From NCBI RefSeq assembly GCF_932526225.1, contig NC_064048.1, positions 647,340 through 711,339 on the forward strand: a stretch of DNA of 64,000 bases, given 5' to 3'. A program made the translations under genes and the position numbers. Under the pieces are notes generated by a model. That model was not told where the DNA came from. It searched no databases and saw nothing but the letters and a program-made list of their open reading frames with translations. Below are positions 41,001-53,000 of this stretch, one piece after another. Origin of the DNA: Nematostella vectensis. Taxonomy: Eukaryota > Cnidaria > Anthozoa > Actiniaria > Edwardsiidae. The first letter of the stretch is position 1. Every line of letters begins with the position of its first letter.

Positions 41001-44000
41001 AAACGAACAAAACAAAATGGTGTTAGAACACTATTGAACAGCCTCCAAGTGATTTTACCATCTTAGGGGTTTATTTGGAAGGCGCCAAGTGATTTTACCA
41101 TCGAGGGGTTTATTCGGAAGGCGCCAAGTGATTTTACCATCGAGGGGTTTATTTGGAAGGCGCCAAGTGATTTTACCATCTTAGGGGTTTATTCGGAAGG
41201 CGCCAAGTGATTTTACCATCGAGGGGTTTATTTGGAAGGCGCCAAGTGATTTTACCATCTTAGGGGTTTATTTGGAAGGCGCCAAATGATTTTACCATCT
41301 TAGGGGTTTATTTGGAAGGCGCCAAGTGATTTTACCATCTTAGGGGTTTATTTGGAAGGCGCCAAGTGATTTTACCATCTTAGGGGTTTATTTGGAAGGC
41401 TCCAAGTGATTTTACCATCTTAGGGGTTTATTTGGAAGGCGCCAAGTGATTTTACCATCGAGGGGTTTATTTGAAAGGCGCCAAGGGATTTTACCATCTT
41501 AGGGGTTTATTTGGAAGGCGCCAAGTGATTTTACCATCTTAGGAGTTTATTTGGAAGGCGCCAAGTGATTTTACCATCGAGGGGTTTATTCGGAAGGCGC
41601 CAAGTGATTTTACCATCTTAGGGGTTTATTTGGAAGGCGCCAAGTGATTTTACCATCTTACGGGTTTATTTGGAAGGCGCCAAATGATTTTACCATCTTA
41701 GGGGTTTATTTGGAAGGCGCCAAGTGATTTTACTATCTTAGGGGTTTATTTGGAAGGCGCCAAGTGATTTTACCATCTTAGGGGTTTATTTGGAAGGCGC
41801 CAAGTGATTTTACCATCTTAGGGGTTTATTTGGAAGGCGCCAAGTGATTTTACCATCTTAGGGGTTTATTTGGAAGGCGCCAAGTGATTTTACCTTCGAG
41901 GGGTGTATTTGAAAGGCGCCAAGGGATTTTACCATTTTAGGGGTTTATTTGGAAGGCGCCAAGTGATTTTACCATCTTAGAGGTTTATTTGGAAGGCGCC
42001 AAGGGATTTTACCATCTTAGGTGTTTATTTGGAAGGCGCCAAGTGATTTTACCATCTAAGGGGTTTATTTGAAAGGCGCCAATTGATTTTGCCATCTTAG
42101 GGGTTTATTTAGAAGGCGCCAAGTGATTTTACCATCTTAGGGGTTTATTTAGAAGGCGCCAAGTCATTTTATCATCTTAGGGGTTTATTTGGAAGGCGCC
42201 AAGTGATTTTACCATCGAGGGGTTTATTTAGAAGACGCCAAGTCATTTTACCATCTTAGGGGTTTATTTAGAAGGCGCCAAGTCATTTTACCATCTTAGG
42301 GGTTTATTTGGAGGCGCCAAGTGATTTTACCATCTTAGGGGTTTATTTAGAAGGCGCCAAGTCATTTTACCATCTAAGGGGTTTATTTGGAAGGCGCCAA
42401 GTGATTTTACTATCTTAGGGGGTTATTTAGAAGGCGCCAAGTCATTTTACCATCTTAGGGGTTTATTTGGAAGGCGCCAAGTGATTTTACCATCGAGGGG
42501 TTTATTTGGAAGGCGCCAAGTGATTTTACCATCGAGGGGTTTATTTGGAAGGCGCCAAGTGATTTTACCGTCTTAGGGGTTTATTTGGAAGGCGCCAAGT
42601 GATTTTACCATCTTAGGGGTTTATTTGGAAGGCGCCAAGTGATTTTACCATCTTAGGGGTTTATTTGGAAGGCGCCAAGTGTTTTTACCATCTTAGGGGT
42701 TTATTTGGAAGGCGCCAAGTGATTTTACCATCGAGGGGTTTATTTGAAAGGCGCCAAGGGATTTTACCATCTTACGGGTTTATTTGGAAGGCGCCAAGTG
42801 ATTTTACCATCTTAGGAGTTTATTTGGAAGGCGCCAAGTGATTTTACCATCGAGGGGTTTATTCGGAAGGCGCCAAGTGATTTTACCATCGAGGGGTTTA
42901 TTTGGAAGGCGCCAAGTGATTTTACCATCTTAGGGGTTTATTTGGAAGGCGCCAAATGATTTTACCATCTTAGGGGTTTATTTGGAAGGCGCCAAGTGAT
43001 TTTACCATCTTAGGGGTTTATTTGGAAGGCGCCAAGTGATTTTACCATCTTAGGGGTTTATTTGGAAGGCGCCAAGTGATTTTACCTTCGAGGGGTTTAT
43101 TTGAAAGGCGCCAAGGGATTTTACCATCTTAGGGGTTTATTTGGAAGGCGCCAAGTGATTTTACCATCTTAGGGGTTTATTTGGAAAGCGCCAAGGGATT
43201 TTACCATCTTAGGTGTTTATTTGGAAGGCGCCAAGTGATTTTACCATCTAAGGGGTTTATTTGAAAGGCGCCAATTGATTTTACCATCTTAGGGGTTTAT
43301 TTAGAAGGCGCCAAGTCATTTTACAATCTTTGGGGTTTATTTGGAATGCGCCAAGTGATTTTACCATCGAGGGGTTTATTTGAAAGGCGCCAAGGGATTT
43401 TACCATCTTAGGGGTTTATTTGGAAGGCGCCAAGTGATTTTACCATCTTAGGGGTTTATTTAGAAGGCGCCAATACATTTTACCATCTTAGGGGTTTATT
43501 TGGAAGGCGCCAAGTGATTTTACCATCGAGGGGTTTATTTAGAAGACGCTAAGCCCTCCTTCCTTTTTAGGGGTTTATTTAGAAGGCGCCAAGTCATTTT
43601 ACCATCTTAGGGGTTTATTTGGAAGGCGCCAAGTGATTTTACCATGTTAGGGGTTTATTTAGAAGGCGCCAAGTCATTTTACCATCTAAGGGGTTTATGT
43701 GGAAGGCGCCAAGTGATTTTACCATCTTAGGGGTTTATTTAGAAGGCGCCAAGTCATTTTACCATCTTAAGGGTTTATTTGGAAGGCGCCAAGTGATTTT
43801 ACCATCGAGGGGTTTATTTGGAAGGCGCCAAGTGATTTTACCATCGAGGGGTTTATTTGGAAGGCGCCAAGTGATTTTACCATCTTAGGGGTTTATTTGG
43901 AAGGCGCCAAGTGATTTTACCATCTTAGGGGTTTATTTGGAAGGCGCCAAGTGATTTAACCATCTTAGGGGTTTATTTGGAAGGCGCCAAGTGATTTAAC

Positions 44001-47000
44001 CATCTTAGGGGATTATTTGGAAGGCGCCAAGTGATTTTACCATCTTAGGGGTTTATTTGGAAGGCGCCAAGGGATTTTACCATCTTAGGGGTTTATTTGG
44101 AAGGCGCCAAGTGATTTTACCATCGAGGGGTTTATTTGGAAGGCGCCAAGTGTACCGTGCGGAGACTGAACGAAGTGAGAGTATAACTCTAGATCTACAC
44201 GGAGAATAATAAATAGTGTCACAAAAGGTCCTATCTTTCAGGGGCTATCGGGAATTTTGCGAAGTAGGCGTAGGGATAGAACTCAGACAACGTGTACACT
44301 CCATTCTTTGACACAAGCTAGTTACACTTATAAGCCTTTCCCTGACAATACTGCAAAGACACATTCAACATGCTCTCTCCGCTCTTAAAAAGTCGAACAA
44401 CACAAGCTACCTTCACCGAATATCTGTTTACACCGTCACGCATATCCAGACTCACCTGTGTCGTCATAAGTAAACACATAGGGGACATCTTCAGGCGCCA
44501 GGAACCTTGTGAAGGCATACAGTGAACTAATGTACATTCGGGTATATCGGTACGGTGCGTTGCCGCTCTGTCGTCCAATCGTGAGTCTTGCCTGCTTGTT
44601 CGGGACGGGAGCGGTGGGGGTACCGTCCTTCATTGAGTCCCGGAAGGCGCCATTGATGTAGAGCATAAGTCCTTCTTCTTTTTTCCACGTAAACACGAGG
44701 TCTTGCCATTCATTTGTGGCGAGCTCTGTTGAAAGCTTCCAGGTCTTTGTAGATGTCACCACCTAGGATATCGTAATGGTTTTGTTAGACGGTATACGTA
44801 ATGGGACTGTTTGGGGAAATGGCAACTTGCACTAAGGGTCATGTGACATTTTTAATGGTAAGCTAGCGTGACCCGCTTTTGGCGGCAGAACAACAGCAAC
44901 AAAAACAGTAACTTATGCTTATGAATCATCTAGCAGAGAGAAAGGGTTGAATTTCATTGAAATAGGGATATATGGAAGATATTTTCGAATGGATTAATCA
45001 TCTTTTCACTTGGCAGACATGTATAGTGTGCTAATAGAGTTATTGAGTAGGGAAAATGACAGGCGCTGTGTTGTTTATTAACGTTGATTACATGGATTAT
45101 ACTGTTTGTGCGACATCTATGCTGCATTACCGTGACACAAGTTACGTTCGTTCATTTAATAGCAGACACTGATGATTGCGTGACGGCTGTTGCGTTACCT
45201 TGTAGTTGACGGTGTTGTTTTGGAGGTAGACAGAAACTCCACGAGAATCTCCTGCAGAGTCGAGGATTAAGCGCTTGTCTTTGTAACTCTTGGCGTCATC
45301 GTCAAAGTTGAGCTATCATAAGAAGAGATCAATTAGAACAAGATATACCTGAATGTGAAGCTATCATAAGGGGTGGGGGAGGTATTAGAGCAAGATATTT
45401 CTGAATGTGAAACCATAATTGGAAGATCGCCATCAAAGATTAGCCATTAAAAGAGACACAGAACATTGTATACTTGATGGAAGTGTTGGGCACTTCTTTT
45501 CATGCACGATCTCTGAAAAGCTCTGCCTGATTCTACTTGTATTTAGAAAATTATTGCCTTTTTTTCAGAATTGTAACTGATTTTTCTTAAATATATTAAA
45601 TATTATATTAATATTAAAGAAAATATTAAAAATAAAAATATTAAAGAGTGACACCAGTATGTTAAATTTGTCCTCCAATTTTGAATGAAAACAATAGCAA
45701 AGATGTTGCTGACAAGAGCTTTTAATGAGATATGCGTCGACAAAATGGCAAAATGGCGGTGTGTTAAGCGAGACATTGAATATACCTGCATTGCGAAAGA
45801 GAATCCCTTGATGCACAGGTCAGGGTCTCCAAGGCACTGTCCGTAAAAATCGCCCGCGTCGAGCCAAGAGTCCACGCCATTGAGCTGGAGACCGCCGTCC
45901 ACTGCCTTGATGTGACCGTGGGAGGCGATAGGACTTGATCCATGAATCTTGTTGTTGTAGATCTTCTGCGCGGTCCAGAAGTACATGGGTGCCACTGCAG
46001 GATCACGAATGCGAAATATGCTCACTCTGTCGTTAATAACTGGGTAGCTTCAACTCTATACAATAAAAGCAATATCTAACGAGCATTAAACTTAAGCCTG
46101 TGGCCCTCAAACTGCTACTAACCTATATGAAAATAATTCAAGGAGATTATTTTACTTCTTGCGCAAGCCTGTGGTAATACAAAATGAGCGCCCCTGGGTC
46201 ATATACAAAGTGGCTTTCAAAAAAAGGCTGTTTTCTGCCAATTTGCTTGATAAAGGTAAGAACAGCGTAAATGAAATTAGACGTGTGAACCCACCTGCAG
46301 ACTTGCCGAAGATAGAGATGCTGGTATCAATGTCCGGGATAAGAGTGTTGTTGGAGATGAAATCCTGGACTTTCTGTGTCAACAAGCCGTCTATACAAAA
46401 TTGATCATCATCATCACCATTACCATTAGCACAATTTGTTTTTAAAGAATACTAGATGGGCAGAATACTAGAGAGGCATATATATTGACTATCTTAATTT
46501 TCTTAATTATTGGTATCCTTTTTATTTGTTTGTAGTCTTCAGCCAACTGCAAGCGTTTTAAAATCTTACCATTTTGGAGTTCCTTATTACTCTTAGGGCC
46601 TGAAAAACATTCAAACAATTTCTCTGTAAATAATAGATATAAACAATAACAAAAACAAACAACAGTAGAGAAACCTCCCACTAAACCCCCTGGTTTCCCT
46701 GACCCGACTCACTTGGCTTTTTGCAGATGTAGCTGTACTTGGCTTGGCATTGCTCGTCATGCCACCTGCCCTTCTTGGTCACTATTGCGCATGTCACTCC
46801 GCCGTTGTTAGGCGACCTCTCATCCCAGTTAGTGTACGATGACGTCATCTGGTCACTCCAGACCCAGTCTCCCTCGCTGTTTTTGTCGTTGTAACCGATC
46901 CACATGTCGGCCTTAGAGTACACCTGAATGAGACCAGAGACGTTTATCAGTCGACAAATAAGATCACACAAGACGGAATTCACGTATCGCAACACTAAAA

Positions 47001-50000
47001 CTTTAGTGTCACGCTACAACGGGTTTGCGTCGGGCGGCAACACATATCAAGAAAATTCAGCCAAAAATTGGCGTTTTTGCCAAACGCGGTCACTTCCATA
47101 TAAGGAAACTAATATATTTCTTATTTGGAAAAACTGCATCATTTTTATTATTTTTGACGTTATCGTACCGCAGGTGCTTCATAAACATTATGACTTGTAA
47201 TCAGAAGAGAAAAACAGTGACTGTGACCATCTTTGGTCAATGGAGAAAGTATCTTAAAAGAAACTAAGTGTCCTCGGTTCCAGTCCCTCAAAACGACAAC
47301 GTTTTCTTCATATGTAGAAGAGCTCGCGCCACTCAAGGGGACTCCATAGTTTGTTTTGTTGTTCTTGCAAAACCTGTATCAATAGTTCTTAAACTTTGTT
47401 TTTGCAAAAACATTTTCCCCAAAAATTGCATTCTAAGACTAAGATTCTAAAATGGGCCTTTCCTGTTTCCCGTGACCTGTTGACAGTGAATTCACACCGA
47501 ATCTTTGACTTTTCTAGCATATTATTTTTAGGCAAGAACTCGAGCTTGTCAGGCGTAACCTCGCGACGGGTTTAAAGATATCGCCTTCACATTTTTGGGA
47601 TCTGATAGATAATTATACCATATCATGAAGTGTGTGAGGAATTTTCGATTTTTGACTGAAGATCGCTTTTATAGCACTTTTCGTGTCCAAATTTCGCCAG
47701 AAATGAGAGTTCCAACTTTGATTGGTGATATTTTGTTGACAGTGTCAAATAACAAAAAGTCCTCACACACTTTGGTAGATCATCTATTTGTCATTGAGAT
47801 GCAATGTGCAAGTGCATGCGCAATAACGCGAAGGTGCATTACGCTCTAGAGTAAACTCCGTACTTTTGAGTTTGAGGCCTCAAAACTTAAACACGGAATT
47901 AGCTATTGCAAAAATAAAACTTGCAGGATATAATTCAATCTTTTATTTGATATATAGTTTGTACATGTAGTGAAAATTGCGGCGCGACAATATTTTTTTC
48001 CGCGGATACGTCGTTTACCTTTACCGAGACCTTAAATGTGATATCATGGTCTGCTCGTCATCTGATAGGATATTTACCTACCTCACCCACCCTTCCCCAA
48101 GTATTGTTCCCCCTTACCTGTGATATCATGGTCTGTTCGTCATCTGATAGGATGCTAGCGAGTCGCCCGTCGTCCAGCTGACAGGCCGAGCTAGCCTCGT
48201 CCCACGACTTCTTATCCTCTACAAACTTGTAGCAACCACGAACGCTATTCAAAGTCAGCTTTTTCCATCCAGAAGGGCAATCTGAAGCAAAAGTTTTGAT
48301 ATTGTTCTTTTTTTTTACTACAATATTAACCCTTTCACTCCTAGGTACTTTTGATCAAAATTGTATGAAAAACAGACTGAAAACAGAAACCTCCCCCCCC
48401 CCTATTTCAAGTCCAACACTACCAGTTAAGCTAAGCTACCGCTTACGGTATGCCTTGAAGTTTCCAACAATGCACTGCGGTGCCTTTTCTTTCTAGCAAA
48501 GGCACTGCTAAAGCCTAATGCTTACAACAGTTTTGCTTGTAATTTGCTTAAAAATTACAGCTTTTTCACATCTGGAGAGTGCATTAGGACATCATGAAGT
48601 CTATTTGGGCATAATTAACGCTGTGCTTATGGATTTTTGCACGCTGAGGTTGATTCAATGGGATAATTACTTGCTTCACCAAGTGAGAAAGGAATTTTCT
48701 AGTGAATGGCCTCATACTCTCCAATGTTGGCCATCTTTGCTACCCAACCTTATTCAAAAATTGTTTTCAGGCTTATTCTGGGTTTTTTGCACCTGAAAAT
48801 GTTTTGTTTGGCTTCGGTGCAAAGAGAATTATAAAAAAAACTGTTATGATTCTGGGGGATGAGTTTGCCCGCCTGTCTGTCAAGGTGTTTCCAAGACTCC
48901 CATGATTCAGTGCAGGCATGCAAAATAGGCTAAATATGGTGACTCGCTTCTAATGGAGGTTCTAGCATTGATTATTGTGACTGATTGCTGTAAAATGGGA
49001 CCTGACGGAGCGCAATAAAGGTATCTATTTGTGACTTGATCTGTGTTTGCTTGTCTCTATTTGTAGTTCGGAATTTTGTCTTTTTTGGTAAGAAATGTTT
49101 CTAAGTTTAAGCATTTGTTTACAAATTGGTCAGAAATCAAGGTTGATATTTTGAAAAAAGAGTTAATTCATTTACATTGCTTGGACGCGCTTTTGAAGGT
49201 CGTCTATGCCTTGGAGGAATCCATGAGTATCCGGATCTGGTGATGTTTAGTTTGCATTTCTGACGTTTTGGAGTTGGGCCTATGTTTTACATGCGTCTCA
49301 GGGCGTAATAATAATGAAAGACTTAAAGTGCCTCAATCAGCCGTATTGGTAAATAAGGCAAAATTTATTATTTCTTAGGTTGTTACTTGTTAGGTAGTTT
49401 TTTTTCTCATTGTTTTTCGTAATAGCGACATTTCTAAGTGTATATACCGTCGGCGTCTCTCTTGCAGAGGAAGGAGTTCTTCTCAGCACAAGACGAGTCT
49501 CTCCACTTGCCCTCTTCTGCATCCAGGACCACGCAGTCCATGCCAAGATCATGGTCATCTTTGGCGCTGCTGTCCCAGTCAGTGTACACGGACCTGAATG
49601 GGGAAAGGATCACAAAGCCATTATTAACAAAGAGACCACTTTGGCCAACTCCTGTCTAATACGACCAGTTTAAATACTCAACTCCGTAACCTAGTACTGG
49701 TCGAAACAAAACAACCTGTCTTATCCGAACAATCTACATACTTGCTTCCGTCGCTCCACCTCCAAGTCCCCGCCGCCTTCTGGTCACGGTATCCAAGCCA
49801 CGACTCGATGTTTGTGAAGTTTTCAAGAAAGCGCTGCTCGTACGCATTTGTTACGCTGAACAGATCACCGCCCGCTGACTGGCAGTTAGCGCGGGCGTCA
49901 TCCCAATTGCTCTTGTCGAAGACGACCTTGTAGCAGAAGGCGCCGAAGTCTCCCATCGCTCCAGTCCAGCCGCTTCCACACTTAAGATCTGGCGAAGAAA

Positions 50001-53000
50001 ATAAACGTCCTGTCACCTGCCATTTTGTCAAACGTACAAAATAGAAAGCGAGACAAAGCATTTTCATAGACTGAAGCTGCTGGGATGTATTCGATGTGTG
50101 AATTTGTCAAAAATCAAAAGTCTTTGATTTTAGATGGCCATTTTAGGATTTCATTATCATATTCTTTATGTATCGCTTTTGTATAAGGTGTCATGGAAAT
50201 ACTTTTTAAACCATTTAAATATTGGCCCTACCTGGCTTGGGTCGAATCAAGTTTTTCTTGCTCGGGCTGCTAGGTTTATCGTGTTGGCTTCCCTCTGGGG
50301 GGAGGGGGAGGGGATAGGGGTTGCCACCTTGTGGGAATAGCGGCGGTCCGAAGGTGCCCTCATCAAAACCCTCGTCTTTCTGATAAGTATTTACAGATTT
50401 ACAGAGTTAAATAGTAATGACCAGTAAAGTTTGTTTTAGCAGCTACTTCCATTGGCCAAGTATTAGAAGCTTTTCAGATATTTCGACTGAATTTTATAAA
50501 TGATTCATAGACCTTGCTTTTATAACATGGATATTTCGAAATGCTATCAAATAATTGGTCTTCAGTAATAAATAAAAACAATAGCAAAGATGATGCTTAT
50601 TAAGAGACAGGGCAAGGCCCGAGCCAAATGTTCCATATTAATGGAGACTCCGAAAGAAAGCAGTTGGACCAAAAATCTAGGCCAGGCCATCCTGTCAATG
50701 CAAACAGTAGCCCTCTCATTCTTACTATAGCCATGTTCGATTTGTGTTATTTCGACTAGTGATAGTAAATAAGACATTTCAGACATTGAAAAAATGGTTG
50801 CGGCCACATAAAACACAGAGCTTTATTACCAATATTTCAAAGTTAACAAAGCATAAATATAGAAGGAAAATGGAAAAAAAGCCAATAGCCAATTATGTTG
50901 ATGCTGCTGTTGATGACAATTAAAATGATCAAGATACGGATGGTGGTGGTAATACCATAATGTAATACCTCACCTTTTGGGAGTTGCCAAAGTAGCCTTG
51001 TCCGCCCTCTGGGGGGATAGAGTAGGGATAAATCGGTGGTGTGCTTCCTAAACACGATAACACACGACAAAGTTGAAGACACAGTAATGTATACAAGGTC
51101 AAACAGGGGGGTAGTGTAAGGATAAAAGACAAGAGACAAACTTGATTTTATTATGTTCAGAAAAGACGAAAATCACGCATAAGACCCAAATACAGTAAAC
51201 CGAAATCTCACAAAGGTCTAGAAAAGATTATCTAATTTTTCATTGAAATCTTTGCAGGGACGCTATGCTACAGCAAATCTCCGTGCTTAACTTCTTGCAT
51301 ACTCACCTGGTCCGTCGAAATTTTCGGAATTGTATTTCATTGGTGGCAGTTCGGCGTGGTTAAGTGGAGGGAGCTCCGCGTGATTCAGAGGCGGCAACAT
51401 GCTGCTGGTCTTACCGAGGCTGTTTTGCATCTGGTCAGCGGTTATCTTATACCGCGCACCCTCCGTGTTGGCTCCGTTGGAGAAGAAAAAGTTCATTTCA
51501 GGATTGGACTGCGCATGCTCCAGTGGGGGCAACATTGGTGGACGAAAGTTTTTGAATTGATCACCTGCGATAAGCAATGATGCCATTATAAGGATGTAAG
51601 CAGGGTTATAAGCATGGTATTGACGTTTTGTAGCCAACTGTGGCAATTGTTTTTACTATGGAGAAAAAGTGATTATTTGTAAAAACACTCGTAACGTAAA
51701 TAACGTAATACTTGGTTTACGTAGGTATCATTGTCTTTGTCTAGATTAAAAGATCTTAGTTATCATGCAAAATGATGACCAGAATTGCTAATTTACATAA
51801 TAAATTATTAATCGTGTCAAAGGGACTATTGATTCAAAGGTGACTAATTTGTGTATTAGTATAATAAAACGTTGAATGGGTTAAATAATAATTAGGACAG
51901 TTAGTGCTAGTTAGGTTATATAACAATGGTGAGTTAATGGTTATGGTTCTTGTATCAGGGTTTCGCTTTACATTTATGTTCGAACACATATATTTAATGT
52001 ATGCTCTGAACCGAGGATTCTCTTAAAGTGTCTGTCAATGCAAGATGCAAAAAGCTGTATCTGTTTCTATAAAAAGTCGCAAGTACTTCCACTTCACGAC
52101 CTTGCAGCGACTAGAATAGCGAGTAACCTGGACTTCCAGATAAGTTCTTCCTCAAATTGGTTGATAGTAATAATGTACAGTGCGGAGGTCAGACAGTAAT
52201 TGGTTGGTCACAGTCACATCATCATCAGACATCACAGTCTGTCAATGGATCACCATGTCACAAAAAAGCCGTTCGGTTTATGAAGGTTCCCAATTCACAA
52301 GTTACTAATGGCTGCCCATGTTGCTTTGCTCATGCAGGTTTCAATATTACAGATGTCCATAGGAGGAGGAAGATACTTCTTAAACAGGTTTATATATATA
52401 AAGGTTTGTCAATGGATGTCCATCTCAGGGGGGAGATGTTCTGTTTATAAAGGTTTCCATACAACGGTTCGTCAATGGATGTCCATGTCAGGAGAATATA
52501 TGTTCTGTTTATACAGGTTTCCATATAACGGATCTCCATGTCAGGGGGAAGATGTTCTGTTTATACAGATTCTCATATCATTGTTTGTCAATGGCTGTAC
52601 TCATGTTTCCTCTATTTGTTCTGGTGTGAGAACTAACAACATGGTCAAGGGTGCCGTTTGTAGTTTGGTTAATGAATGATCCGTCTGTCGTTGTGTATTA
52701 TCAGTGGACACGTCAAGCAAAACAACAGTTGTCTGAATCAGCTTGTCCGTATTCGTTATACAAACCCAATATTCGCTTGCAGGTCTCGTTCCCAGTCCGT
52801 CTCAGCATGCGCCCATTATCCCAGCATGCAATGAAAAATCAAGATCAAACCTTGTGATTTGTAGTTTGGCATCCAAGCACTCGCCCCAGGCCCGGAGGGT
52901 CTGTTACCAGGGTTACTACGCTGGTACCATTGTTGAAGTCGCCCGTTCGCTCCAGATAACCTGCTTCCGAGATTACTACGTTGATACGATTGCTGAGACC

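Noticed and set aside
44220-44295. Possible extra exon (GVYTLSEFYPYAYFAKF-like) after LamG-A
   Set aside because: No GT donor before the stop; exon 16 to exon 17 already joins in phase.
44630-44660. Shared ggaaggcgcca between exon 16 and the 40-bp array unit
   Set aside because: Only 11 bases match cleanly, too short to claim that this array was seeded from the exon.
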